A DNA stretch of 64,000 bases from the NCBI RefSeq assembly GCF_011320115.1, contig NZ_JAANOZ010000001.1:124001-188000 (forward strand), in the 5' to 3' direction. The notes below the pieces were generated by a model. That model did no database searches, was not told the origin of the DNA, and was given only the letters and a program-made list of their open reading frames with translations. Of the stretch, positions 35,398-43,845 are shown piece after piece; position 1 is the first letter of the stretch, and the number at the start of each line of letters is the position of its first letter. The position numbers and the translations under genes were made by a program. The stretch is from Croceibacterium segetis (GTDB lineage: Bacteria; Pseudomonadota; Alphaproteobacteria; Sphingomonadales; Sphingomonadaceae).

Positions 35398-36516
35398 CAG
35401 CTCCCGTCGGCGCAGGTTCTTGCACGGCACGCGCACGCCCACCCGCAGGCCGCCGGGTTCCCAACGGCGATCGATCTCCCCGCCCAGTTGATCGCGGATG
35501 CTGATCTCGCTCAGCACGGTGCCGAAGCCGGTCCTTTCCGGCTCGCCTGCGATCGCTGGCCCGCCGACTTCGCTCCATTCGAGCACCAGATCCTCGTCGG
35601 CCACCCCGGTGGTGATGCGGACCTTGCCGCTTTCGTTGCTGAGAGAACCGTACTTGGTGGCATTCGTCGCCAGCTCGTGGATCAGCAGGGCGAGCGGCGT
35701 GGCGCTGCGGTCGTCAACCATCTCGTCCGAACCGCCGATCTCGATCCGCTTCGCGTCGAAGGCCGGGTAGGGCGAAAGGATTTCCGCCACCAGGGCGTGC
35801 AGCGTGGTGTCTATGCCGGGATTGCGCGACTCCTCGCTGTGCGGGCGAACGAACTCGTGCGCGCGGCCCAGCGCGCCGATCCGCTGCCTGATCCCGCTGG
35901 CGAATTCCTTGTGCTCCGGCGCCTGCCGGGCCGACATCGAGATCAGGCTGCCGACGACGGCGAAGATGTTCTTGATCCGGTGGCTGAGCTCGCGGCTGAG
36001 AACCTCGATCTGCTTTGCCTGGCGCTTGGCGGCGTCGATGTCGGTACAGGTGCCGATCCAGCGGACGATGCGCCCGTCGGCGCCGCACATCGGCGTCGCC
36101 CGCCCGAGCGTCCAGCGGTACTCGCCGCTGTGGTGGCGCAGGCGGTATTCGATCTCGTACGGCTCGCCGGTGGCGAGGCTGCGGCGCCAGACCTCCCACG
36201 CGCGCTCCTGGTCGTCGGGGTGGAACACGCCGTTCCAGCCCTCGCCGTCGGTGGAGCCGGCGGGCACGCCGGTGAATTCGTACCAGCGCTGGTTGAAATA
36301 GTCGTGATCGCCGTCGGGCAGGGCCGACCAGACCATGTGCGGCAGGGCGTCGGCGAGGGTGTTGAAGCGCGCGTCGCTTTCGCGCAGCGCGTTGCGCGCC
36401 GCGATGAGGTCGGCTTCCAATTTCTTGAGGGGAATGACTGCCTCCGGGCATGAAGCGGCGAATTCGATAGTTAATCCCCATCGGCCGCATCGGTTCCACG
36501 CTGACAGGCCCGGCAC
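35386..36516 (-). CDS. PAS-HWE/HRXXN sensor histidine kinase
   Basis: The protein has a PAS domain (about residues 46-165), a HisKA_2/HWE phospho-acceptor helix with H179-R-I-K-N and a GHKL ATPase with H-E-L-A-T-N-A-T-K-Y-G at 280-290. No transmembrane helix is visible, so it is cytoplasmic. HRXXN kinases in sphingomonads activate the PhyR general-stress pathway. The 5' end is uncertain: the open frame runs to the ATG at 36516, but a candidate promoter lies inside it. A GGAGG followed 5 nt later by an in-frame ATT at 36435 would give 349 residues starting I-P-L-K-K-L-E-A-D. It is convergent with the response regulator. Confidence 0.88.
   Translation of the reverse strand: MPGLSAWNRCGRWGLTIEFAASCPEAVIPLKKLEADLIAARNALRESDARFNTLADALPHMVWSALPDGDHDYFNQRWYEFTGVPAGSTDGEGWNGVFHPDDQERAWEVWRRSLATGEPYEIEYRLRHHSGEYRWTLGRATPMCGADGRIVRWIGTCTDIDAAKRQAKQIEVLSRELSHRIKNIFAVVGSLISMSARQAPEHKEFASGIRQRIGALGRAHEFVRPHSEESRNPGIDTTLHALVAEILSPYPAFDAKRIEIGGSDEMVDDRSATPLALLIHELATNATKYGSLSNESGKVRITTGVADEDLVLEWSEVGGPAIAGEPERTGFGTVLSEISIRDQLGGEIDRRWEPGGLRVGVRVPCKNLRRRELSAE
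36463..36497 (-). promoter_or_regulatory. Candidate EcfG-like promoter of the HRXXN kinase
   Basis: On the minus strand GGAAC (36497-36493) is followed after 16 bp by GATT, then TTAACTATCGAAT. The 13-bp TTAACTATCGAAT is identical to that upstream of the second HRXXN kinase at 56521. The site lies inside the longest possible reading frame, which questions the 36516 start. Confidence 0.45.
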
Positions 36517-36558
36517 GAGCCGTTAGGAGGCGCGCGAGCGGAAGGAGCAAGGCAGGCG

Positions 36559-37536
36559 ATGTCCCAGCTTTACGACGGCGTCTGGCGCGATTCCCCGCCG
36601 GCAGCCGAGGAAATCGGCGAGGACGGGCAGTTCCGACGCATCGAGAGCCCGCTGCGCCAGTGGATCTCGCCCGACCCCGACGCCGAGTTCCCGGCCGAGG
36701 CGGGCCGCTATCACCTGTTCATCGCCTGGGTTTGCCCGTGGGCTTCGCGCACCACCGCCTATCGCGTGCTCAAGGGGCTCGAAGACGTCATTTCGCTGTC
36801 CGCCTCTCACGGGGTGATCGGCAACCAGGGATGGATCTTCCAGGACGAGACGATCCCGCCGTTCACCGTGCCGCACCCGCTCTACCGCGTCTACCAGGAG
36901 CACGATCCGCACTATACCGGCAAGGCCACCGTGCCGACGCTGTGGGACAAGAAGACGCGGCGGATCGTCAACAACGAGAGCGCGGACATTATCCGCATGC
37001 TCAATTCGGCGTTCGACCACCTGACCGGCAACCGGCTCGACCTCTATCCCGAAGCGCTTCGGGGGGAGATCGACCGCTGGAACGAGCTAATCTATCCGAC
37101 GCTCAACAATGGCGTCTACCGCGCCGGCTTCGCCAGCACCCAGCGCGCCTATGAAGAAGCCGCGCGCGGCGTATTCGAAACGCTCGACGCGATGGAAGCG
37201 CAGCTTGAGCGCAGCCGCTACCTAACCGGGGAGTGGCTGACCGAGGCCGACTGGCGCGCCTTCACCACGCTGATCCGCTTCGATGTCGGCTATCACGGCG
37301 CATTCAAGTGCAACTTGCGGCGGGTCGAGGACTATCCGGCGCTGCGCGGGTACTTGCGCGAGCTCTACCAGTGGCCGGGCATCGCCGGCACGGTCAGGCT
37401 CGAGGAGATCAAGCGCAACTACTACGCGCTGACCGACAGGCACCACCTCTACCCGATCGGGCCGGAGCTCGACCTCGGCACCCCGCACGACCGCGCGCGG
37501 CTGCCCGGCCGGGGCATCTGGGAGCGGCCCGAGTGA
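36559..37536 (+). CDS. Glutathionyl-hydroquinone reductase (Xi-class GST, YqjG/PcpF-like)
   Basis: The 325-residue protein has the Xi-class active-site W-V-C59-P-W-A-S-R and the later W-I-F-Q-D and T-V-P-T-L-W-D blocks. The alpha domain carries the conserved Y-P-T-L-N-N-G-V-Y. Such enzymes use glutathione to reduce S-glutathionyl-hydroquinones, in quinone detoxification or chlorophenol and lignin catabolism. The gene overlaps the GMC oxidoreductase by 4 nt. It is divergent from the HRXXN kinase across 42 bp. Confidence 0.95.
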   Translation: MSQLYDGVWRDSPPAAEEIGEDGQFRRIESPLRQWISPDPDAEFPAEAGRYHLFIAWVCPWASRTTAYRVLKGLEDVISLSASHGVIGNQGWIFQDETIPPFTVPHPLYRVYQEHDPHYTGKATVPTLWDKKTRRIVNNESADIIRMLNSAFDHLTGNRLDLYPEALRGEIDRWNELIYPTLNNGVYRAGFASTQRAYEEAARGVFETLDAMEAQLERSRYLTGEWLTEADWRAFTTLIRFDVGYHGAFKCNLRRVEDYPALRGYLRELYQWPGIAGTVRLEEIKRNYYALTDRHHLYPIGPELDLGTPHDRARLPGRGIWERPE

Positions 37537-39140
37537 CGCCGGACCTGATCGTCATCGGCGGTGGCTCGGCCGGGGCCGCCTGCGCGGCGCGGCTGGCCGA
37601 GAGCGGCAAGCGCGTGCTGCTGGTCGAGGCCGGCAAGTCGGACGCCGACATCCGCTCGAAGGTCCCCGCGCTGATGAGCGGCATCGTCCACACGCCCGAG
37701 TTCGACTGGATGTACAAGGCCGAGCCCGACGCCTCGGTCGGCGGGCGGCCCGATGTGTGGCCGGCGGCCAGGCGCCTCGGCGGCGGCAGCGCGATCAACG
37801 GGATGATGTTCATCCGCGGCCACAAGTGGGACTACGACCGCTGGGCGGAGCTCGGCGCGACCGGCTGGGACTACGCCAGCGTGCTGCCGTACTTCCGGCG
37901 GATGGAGGACAACGAGCGCGGCGAGGACGAGTGGCGCGGGCAGGGCGGTCCGATCGCCGTCTCCGAGGTGCGCTCGCGCTACGAGGTGACCGACGAATGG
38001 ATCGAGGCGGTGCAGCAGGCGGGCTACCCACGCTCGCTCGACCTCAACGGGCAGAACGCGGAGGGTGTCGACCATATCCAGCTGTCGCAGCGCCGCGGCC
38101 TCAGGCATTCGACCGCGGCCGCCTATTTGCGCCGCAAGCCCGCCACGCTCGAAATCCTGCTCGAAGCGCAAGTGCTCAGGATCGAGATCGCGAACGGCCG
38201 CGCGACCGGGGTGACGATCCGCCGCGGCGGCGAGGTATCGACGCTCACGGCGAGCCAAGGCGTGGTGCTGTGCGCCGGCGCGCTCAACACCCCGCGGCTG
38301 CTGATGCTTTCGGGGATCGGCCCCGAGAAGGATCTGCGGCATCACGGGATTGACGTCGTCTGCGACGCGCCGGGGGTCGGCGGCAACCTGCAGGAGCATC
38401 CTGGCGTCCACCTGGTCAACTCGGTCGATGCCCACACGCTGAACGACGATGCGCGCGGACTCAACGGCGTCAAGGCGGTGCTCTCGCTGGCCATCGCCCG
38501 CACCGGCGCGCTGACCACCGGGATCGGCCATGCGCAGGCGTTCGTGAAGAGCCGCGAGGGATTGCCCGCGCCGAACCTCCAGCTCGCCTTTTCCGCCTTC
38601 GCCTTCGACGTGACCGACAAGGGCAACCTCGCGCTGCGTCCGGAAAGCTCGGTGTCGACCTTCGTCGCGCTGATGCGCCCGCAGTCGCGGGGGCGGATCA
38701 CCCTGCGCGCGAACGATCCCGATGCCCCGCCCAAGATCGAGCACTTGCTGCTCGGCGTCGAAGACGACGTCCAGCAGCTGATCGACGGGCTCGAGATCGC
38801 CCGCAAGATCATGGCCCAGCCGGCCATCGCGCCGCTTGTCAGGAGCGAGGTTCGCCCCGGCGCCGAACTGACGACGCGCGAGCAGCTCGGCTTCTACGTA
38901 CGTGCGGCGACGATCCCGATGTTCCACCCGGTCGGCACCGCGAAAATGGGCGCGGCGGACGATCCCGAAGCGGTGGTCGGCGCCGACTGCCGGGTGCGCG
39001 GCCTCGAGGGGCTGTGGGTCGCCGACGCGTCGATCATGCCGACCATCCCGCAAGGCAACACCAACGCCACCGCGATCATGATCGGCGAGCGGGCGAGCGA
39101 CCTGATCCTCGACCGCCTGCGCGAGAAGCAGGCGGCCTGA
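37533..39140 (+). CDS. GMC-family FAD oxidoreductase (choline dehydrogenase-like)
   Basis: The 535-residue flavoprotein starts at a GTG overlapping the previous stop. The dinucleotide fold G-G-G-S-A-G-A-A-C-A-A-R-L is at residues 9-21. The GMC signatures G-G-G-S-A-I-N-G-M-M-F-I-R-G and G-A-L-N-T-P-R-L-L-M-L-S-G-I-G-P are intact. The C-terminal active site has H in M-F-H-P-V-G-T and N in Q-G-N-T-N-A-T-A. It oxidises an alcohol of unknown identity. Coupling to glutathionyl-hydroquinone reductase suggests an aromatic or quinone substrate. Confidence 0.93.
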   Translation: MTPDLIVIGGGSAGAACAARLAESGKRVLLVEAGKSDADIRSKVPALMSGIVHTPEFDWMYKAEPDASVGGRPDVWPAARRLGGGSAINGMMFIRGHKWDYDRWAELGATGWDYASVLPYFRRMEDNERGEDEWRGQGGPIAVSEVRSRYEVTDEWIEAVQQAGYPRSLDLNGQNAEGVDHIQLSQRRGLRHSTAAAYLRRKPATLEILLEAQVLRIEIANGRATGVTIRRGGEVSTLTASQGVVLCAGALNTPRLLMLSGIGPEKDLRHHGIDVVCDAPGVGGNLQEHPGVHLVNSVDAHTLNDDARGLNGVKAVLSLAIARTGALTTGIGHAQAFVKSREGLPAPNLQLAFSAFAFDVTDKGNLALRPESSVSTFVALMRPQSRGRITLRANDPDAPPKIEHLLLGVEDDVQQLIDGLEIARKIMAQPAIAPLVRSEVRPGAELTTREQLGFYVRAATIPMFHPVGTAKMGAADDPEAVVGADCRVRGLEGLWVADASIMPTIPQGNTNATAIMIGERASDLILDRLREKQAA

Positions 39141-39147
39141 GGGAGCC

Positions 39148-40230
39148 CTATTTGGCCACCGCCGTGGCCAGCATCTCGGGCGTCGGCGGGGCGGTGTCCT
39201 TCGGATCGGAGCCCTTGTGCTTGTCCGTCGCCGGCAGCGGCTGACCGTTGGCCACCCCGAACCCGACCGGCTCTCCGGCGAACTCGAGATAGGCGATATT
39301 GACGTTCATGTTCGCCCGCGCGCGCGGGGTGTTGCCGTACTCGAGGCCCTTCTTGATGTGGGTATCGAGCAGCGGGGCGAAGTCGGCGTTCTTCTGCAGG
39401 TCGGCCACCGCCATGCCGGGCGGGTCCATTCGATCGTAGTGAACCTTGGCGGCATCGACGAGGGCGCGGTCGAACTTGGCCAGCCGTACGAGGCCGGCCC
39501 AGTTGTTGATATGGCCGTGGCCTTCCTCGACCAGGTCGACCTTGCCTTTCATCGCCTTGACCAGCGCGCCGGTCTCCTCGGCGATCGCTTCGGCCCCGCC
39601 GGCGGGCAGGAACGGCGCCATGTTCCACGCCATCACGTCGCCCATGCACAGCAGGCGCGCGGCGGGGAACAGCACGAAAGTATCGCCGTTCGTGTGGCCG
39701 CGGCCGAAGTGGTAGAGCTCGATCCGGTCGGCGCCCGAGCCGATCGTCATGCGGTCCTTGTAGGTCTCGGTCGGCAGCAGCGCGGGGCTGGGGCGCGGTC
39801 CGCCGCTCAGCTCTTCCTTGGCGCCTTCGTTCATGATGATGCGGGCGTTGGGATAGTGCTCGCGGAAGTAATCGTTGCTGCCGACGTGGTCGGGGTGGCT
39901 GTGGGTGTTGATGATCAGCTTGATCGGCTTGTCGGTGACCTTCTTCACCTGCTCGTCGATGTAGGGCCCGTTGCCGGGCATCTTGGTGTCGACCAGGACG
40001 ACGCCGTCCTTCTGGACCACGACCAGGGTGTTCCCGCCGCCGCCGAAGATCTTGTAGACATTGTCCTTTACGTGCTCGATCGGCTCGGGCGGTGGCAGCC
40101 CGCCGCCGCGGGGCGGACCGGCCGGCCGTCCGGGAGCAGCGCCAGGCGCTCCCTGGGGCGCCTGTTGCGCCGAGGCCATTGCGGCCAGGCTGCCGGCAGC
40201 CAGAATTGCGAGAACCACCTTCGTCTTCAT
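39148..40230 (-). CDS. Secreted metallo-beta-lactamase-fold hydrolase
   Basis: The 360-residue protein has a signal peptide (about 1-21) and a proline/glycine-rich linker (22-50). An MBL domain follows with the metal motif H110-S-H112-P-D114-H115, then G-H-T-N-G-D near 170 and H-G-H-I-N-N further on. It is a predicted periplasmic zinc hydrolase. Relatives are often annotated as cyclase- or beta-lactamase-like, and the substrate is unknown. It converges with the GMC gene and lies about 115 bp downstream of the DUF885 gene's stop. Confidence 0.9.
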   Translation of the reverse strand: MKTKVVLAILAAGSLAAMASAQQAPQGAPGAAPGRPAGPPRGGGLPPPEPIEHVKDNVYKIFGGGGNTLVVVQKDGVVLVDTKMPGNGPYIDEQVKKVTDKPIKLIINTHSHPDHVGSNDYFREHYPNARIIMNEGAKEELSGGPRPSPALLPTETYKDRMTIGSGADRIELYHFGRGHTNGDTFVLFPAARLLCMGDVMAWNMAPFLPAGGAEAIAEETGALVKAMKGKVDLVEEGHGHINNWAGLVRLAKFDRALVDAAKVHYDRMDPPGMAVADLQKNADFAPLLDTHIKKGLEYGNTPRARANMNVNIAYLEFAGEPVGFGVANGQPLPATDKHKGSDPKDTAPPTPEMLATAVAK

Positions 40231-40346
40231 CCCGTCTCTCCCTCGACGGAACACGATTCGCCCCCGTCGTTGACTCTGTCTAATCCGGCGGGCCCGATTG
40301 GCAAAGCCCGCAAGTGTAGCGAATGGTCGTAGACGGGAACGCGCCC

Positions 40347-42104
40347 CTAGCTCTTCAGCCGCGCCGGGATGAAGTCCTCGCGGACGGCCCTGGCCAGCAG
40401 GTCGAGCGGCAGCAGGCCCTGGTCGACGACGAAGTCGTTGAATGCCTGCCGGTCGAACTTGTCGCCCAGCGCCAGCTCGGTCGCGGTGCGCAGGTCGGCA
40501 AGCTGGCCGTAGCCGTAATAGTAGCTGCCCGCCTGGCCCGGGCTGCGGAAGGTGAAGCGGTCGACTTCCTCCTTGGTGAACGCCTTCGACAGGCCGACCT
40601 CCTCGCGCAGCCACTTGGCCGCTTCGGCGGGCGTGATCTGGCCGAGGTTGAGCATCGGATCCAGCATCGCCCGGCTTTCGCGCAGCAGCTGGTACTGCAG
40701 CGCGATCAGCTGCCCTTCGGTCGGCTCGTAGGGCTTGAACTCGGCTTCGGCGTAAAGCGCCCAGCCTTCGGCGTTGACGCTGTTGAAGGCGTAGAGCGCG
40801 CGCGCCTGGCTGACGCCGCGGGCGAGCATCTGGGCGAACTGCAATTCGTGTCCCGGGCGCGCCTCGTGCGCGCTCAGGGTCCACGCCGCGGCCTTGAAGT
40901 TGAAATCGTCGTAAGCCGCGTCGGCGCCGGCGGAAGGATCGGCGGTGCTGAGCACGAACTGGCCGCGCTCGCCGGTATTGCCGATGAGCCGGGGCGGCGA
41001 CATGTGCGGCGCCGGCTGCTGGGCGTTCTCGGCGGGGGTCCCGAGGCGCATCAGGACCGGGAAGTCCGGCCGGGTGATGATGCGCTCGCGGGTGATCGTG
41101 GCGTCGATCTGCTTCAGCACCCCGGCATAATAGGGTTCCATCTGATCCGCCGGAATCTTGTCCTTCTTGAGGTCGGCGATGACCGACGGATAGTCGGTCT
41201 CGGCGAAGCCGAACTTCTGCGCCACTTGCGGCGCGAGCGCCTGCATCTCGGCGCGGGTTTCGTAGAAGCCGCGCCGCGCCCGGGCGACCAGGTCTTCGGG
41301 CGGCAAGTCGATGCCGACTTTCTTGAGGCGGAAGGCGTAGAGCTCGGCCGGCAGGCGGAAGTCGTCGCGCGCCTTGGGCAGGACGGTGGCCTTCTCCCAC
41401 GCCGCATAGTCGCGCAGCTGCCGGTCCATCGCCTTGAGCGCCTTGTCGGCGCCGGCGACCTTGGCCTTTGCGAACAGCTGGTGGATGCCGGCGATATAGG
41501 TCTCGGTCTTGCCGAGGGTGTCTTCGACGCGGCCCTTGTAGGGTCCGATCTTGCCTTCGCCCTGGCTGTCCGCCCAGCGCGCCTTGGCGAGCTCGGTCAG
41601 CGGCGTGGTTCCCGGATAGAGCCCGGTGTAGCGCTCGAGCAGTTCCCTGGCCTTGGCCTGGCGCGCCGCGCCGATTTGCGCGTCGAGCGCGTCGTTCATG
41701 TTGCCGAACACCATCTGCGGCACGTCGTACCAGTCGAGGGTCAGCCGATCGCTGAGGCGGGTGCCCTCGATGTCGCGCTCGATTGAATCGATCAGGATCT
41801 GCAGGTCCTGCCTGACTTGCGGGTCGGTCTCGCGCGTCCGCGCTGCCTTGAATTCGTCGAGCCGGACCTGCTCGGCGGCGATCAGGCGTTGCGACAAGTT
41901 GGGGCCGAGGTCCATCGCCAGCCCGTCGTACCGCTCGAGCCCGGTCTGCGCGGCTCCCTCGGGTGCGAACTTGGCCTGCGTTTCGAGCAGCTCCTGGGTG
42001 TAGCGGTTGCTGGTGGCGATCCACGCCGGAACGTCCCCGGCGGAGGCGGGCAAGGCTGCGGCGAGCAGCGCCGCGGCGGCGGGCAGCGTCAAGGTCCTGA
42101 GCAT
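40347..42104 (-). CDS. DUF885 family secreted zinc peptidase-like protein
   Basis: The 585-residue protein has a signal peptide (about 1-22) and is largely alpha-helical. The family's metal-binding motif H-E-A-R-P-G-H-E is at residues 413-420, and N-S-V-N-A-E-G-W-A-L-Y-A-E follows about 25 residues later. DUF885 proteins are predicted metallopeptidases related to carboxypeptidase Taq/M32. It is a single gene, with ilvE upstream on the same strand but more than 130 bp away. The substrate is unknown. Confidence 0.92.
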   Translation of the reverse strand: MLRTLTLPAAAALLAAALPASAGDVPAWIATSNRYTQELLETQAKFAPEGAAQTGLERYDGLAMDLGPNLSQRLIAAEQVRLDEFKAARTRETDPQVRQDLQILIDSIERDIEGTRLSDRLTLDWYDVPQMVFGNMNDALDAQIGAARQAKARELLERYTGLYPGTTPLTELAKARWADSQGEGKIGPYKGRVEDTLGKTETYIAGIHQLFAKAKVAGADKALKAMDRQLRDYAAWEKATVLPKARDDFRLPAELYAFRLKKVGIDLPPEDLVARARRGFYETRAEMQALAPQVAQKFGFAETDYPSVIADLKKDKIPADQMEPYYAGVLKQIDATITRERIITRPDFPVLMRLGTPAENAQQPAPHMSPPRLIGNTGERGQFVLSTADPSAGADAAYDDFNFKAAAWTLSAHEARPGHELQFAQMLARGVSQARALYAFNSVNAEGWALYAEAEFKPYEPTEGQLIALQYQLLRESRAMLDPMLNLGQITPAEAAKWLREEVGLSKAFTKEEVDRFTFRSPGQAGSYYYGYGQLADLRTATELALGDKFDRQAFNDFVVDQGLLPLDLLARAVREDFIPARLKS

Positions 42105-42235
42105 GCGAAACGTTCCCCTCTGGCGAATGGGCGAGCTATCCCATGCGCGCTCGGGAAGGGCAAAATCTTTCGTCCGGCGATTCCGTCCGGCCATGCCGCG
42201 GCGACCGGCGGCGCTTGGAACGAGCGAAAACCGAC

Positions 42236-43339
42236 TCAGTCGAGCCGCATGACCCAGCCGTGCTTGTCGTCGGCGGTGCCGCGCTGGATCGCGACGAGCC
42301 TGTCGCGCAGGCGCTGCGTGGTCTGGCCGGGGCCGCCCGAGCCGATAGTGAACTCGCCGTCGTGGCTGGCGACCTTGCCGACCGGGGTGACCACCGCGGC
42401 GGTGCCGCAGGCGAAAGCTTCGGTGAGCCGGCCGCTCTCCGCATCGGCGCGCCACTGGTCGATGGCGTAGCGCTCCTCGCGCACGGTCAGGCCTTCCTCG
42501 CGGGCCATCTGGATCAGGCTGTCGCGGGTGATGCCGGGCAGGATCGTGCCGGTCAGCGGCGGGGTGACGAGGCTGCCGTCGTCGAACACGAAGAACAGGT
42601 TCATGCCCCCCAGCTCCTCGACCCAGCGGTGCTCGGCGGCATCGAGGAAGCAGACCTGGTCGTGCCCGCGGGCGACGGCGTTGGCGTGCGGGACCAGGCT
42701 GGCGGCGTAGTTGCCGCCGCACTTGGCCGCGCCGGTGCCGCCCGGTGCGGCGCGGGTGTAGTCCTGCGAGACCCAGATCGACACCGCCGGCGAGCCCGAC
42801 TTGAAGTAGTTGCCCGCCGCGCTGAGGATGACGAGGAACTTGTACTGCTTGGCCGGGCGCACGCCGAGAAACGCCTCGGTGGCGATCATGAACGGACGAA
42901 TATAGAGGCTGCCGCCGTCGACCGGCGGAAACCACTCGCGGTCGGCGAGGACGATCTTGCGGATCGCTTCGACGAACGCCTCTTCGGGCAGGTTGGGCAT
43001 CGCCAGCCGGTCGGCCGAGCGATTGAAGCGGCGGGCATTCTCCTCGGGACGGAACAGCGCCATCGTGCCGTCGGCCAGCTTGTAGGCCTTGAGCCCTTCG
43101 AAGATCTCCTGCGCGTAATGCAGCACCGCGCAGGCCGGATCGAGGCTCAGCGGACCGCGCGGGCCGAGGGTCGCGCCGTGCCAGCCGCGGTCTTCGTCCC
43201 ACTCGATGGTCACCATGTGATCGGTGAACACCTTGCCGAATCCGGGGTCGGCGATCGCCCGCGCGCGGGCCTCGGCGGGAACCGGGGCGGGATGCGGCAC
43301 GCGGGTGAAATCGATCGGGTGGTCGGCGCTGTCAGCCAT
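42236..43339 (-). CDS. ilvE: Branched-chain amino acid aminotransferase (BCAT II type)
   Basis: The 367-residue PLP enzyme (class IV fold) performs the last step of leucine, isoleucine and valine synthesis. The PLP lysine K206 lies in G-A-A-K-C-G-G-N-Y-A. Its length and the H-Y-A-Q-E-I-F-E-G-L-K motif place it in the BCAT II group. The ATG at 43339 gives M-A-D-S-A-D-H-P; a 20-residue same-frame extension crosses the operator-like palindrome and is rejected. Expression may be controlled by that palindrome 40 bp upstream. leuB is 4 kb away. Confidence 0.95.
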   Translation of the reverse strand: MADSADHPIDFTRVPHPAPVPAEARARAIADPGFGKVFTDHMVTIEWDEDRGWHGATLGPRGPLSLDPACAVLHYAQEIFEGLKAYKLADGTMALFRPEENARRFNRSADRLAMPNLPEEAFVEAIRKIVLADREWFPPVDGGSLYIRPFMIATEAFLGVRPAKQYKFLVILSAAGNYFKSGSPAVSIWVSQDYTRAAPGGTGAAKCGGNYAASLVPHANAVARGHDQVCFLDAAEHRWVEELGGMNLFFVFDDGSLVTPPLTGTILPGITRDSLIQMAREEGLTVREERYAIDQWRADAESGRLTEAFACGTAAVVTPVGKVASHDGEFTIGSGGPGQTTQRLRDRLVAIQRGTADDKHGWVMRLD

Positions 43340-43378
43340 GGGTTCGTCTCGGGTTGTGATGCGGCGTGCCTGTACGAA

Positions 43379-43408
43379 TATTACAATATAGGCAAGCAAA
43401 TTGTAATA
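43379..43408. promoter_or_regulatory. Operator-like palindrome upstream of ilvE
   Basis: Perfect 9-bp arms, TATTACAAT and ATTGTAATA, flank a 12-bp centre about 40 bp upstream of the ilvE start. It is AT-rich in a GC-rich genome and sits at promoter distance, so it probably binds a dimeric regulator. Confidence 0.6.
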
Positions 43409-43506
43409 AATGGTAACCGTTGCGACTACCGCAGTCAGCCCTAGCCGGGGCGCGCGGCAAATTGAAGGGCAGATCGGATCGCAGGCTATCCTTCCCCGCG
43501 GGCGCC

Positions 43507-43549
43507 GAAAATGAGAAGGGCGGCCCCGGTATCCCGAGAACCGCCCTTC
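43507..43549 (-). terminator. Rho-independent terminator (minus strand)
   Basis: A perfect 9-bp stem (GAAGGGCGG / CCGCCCTTC at 43541-43549 and 43515-43523) is followed on the minus strand by TCATTTTC. It ends the transcript that carries the 18-codon ORF, before ilvE. Confidence 0.65.
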
Positions 43550-43605
43550 GCATGGTCAGCGGCCAGAAGAGCCGCCCACGAAGCCTTTATCGGCGAAAGA
43601 TCAGA

Positions 43606-43662
43606 TTACCGATAATGCTCCGCAAGGGTCGTTTCCGACCTCCCTGCTGAACCATGAGACAT
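43606..43662 (-). CDS. 18-residue small ORF with a full anti-SD-matching ribosome binding site
   Basis: The ORF encodes an 18-residue peptide, M-S-H-G-S-A-G-R-S-E-T-T-L-A-E-H-Y-R. Seven bases before the ATG lies AAAGGAGG, which extends to AAAGGAGGTGATCC, complementary over 14 nt to the 3' end of 16S rRNA. This is far stronger than any other site in the window. A terminator follows 57 bp downstream. The peptide has no run of one amino acid, so classical attenuation is unlikely. The same frame is open upstream to 43863, but no good start is seen there. It could be a small protein, a leader peptide or a regulatory RNA. Confidence 0.5.
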   Translation of the reverse strand: MSHGSAGRSETTLAEHYR

Positions 43663-43817
43663 CGGATCACCTCCTTTCGCGCTTAGAGCCGGACCGCCCG
43701 TTTCACCGGTGGCCAAGACCCGCGTGGACCGCTGGCCTTGTTGGTAAATGTGAGTCGTTCGGCGCAACAAAGCAAGTCTTGCATTTATGTTTTTCACTGT
43801 CAGAATTTGCAGCTTCG

Positions 43818-43845
43818 GGCCCGCGTGGGGGAGCGCGGGCCTTTT
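43818..43845 (+). terminator. Rho-independent terminator (plus strand) without an upstream gene
   Basis: A perfect 8-bp stem GGCCCGCG/CGCGGGCC with an 8-nt loop is followed by TTTT on the plus strand. No plus-strand gene lies within 4 kb upstream, so it implies an unannotated plus-strand RNA or serves the minus-strand lipoprotein as a T-less hairpin. Confidence 0.55.

Noticed and set aside
40239-40263. GGAAC-N15-CGTTGA resembling an EcfG promoter on the plus strand
   Set aside because: Spacing is one base short and no plus-strand gene lies downstream; both neighbours are minus-strand.
39148-42024. A single 958-residue protein spanning the MBL hydrolase and upstream DNA
   Set aside because: The MBL protein has its own signal peptide and ATG at 40230; the rest is a shadow of the DUF885 gene.
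43663-43678. The plus-strand GGATCACCTCCTTTC looks like the 3' end of 16S rRNA
   Set aside because: Flanking bases do not match 16S helix 45 and there is no rRNA operon; it is the reverse complement of a strong ribosome binding site.
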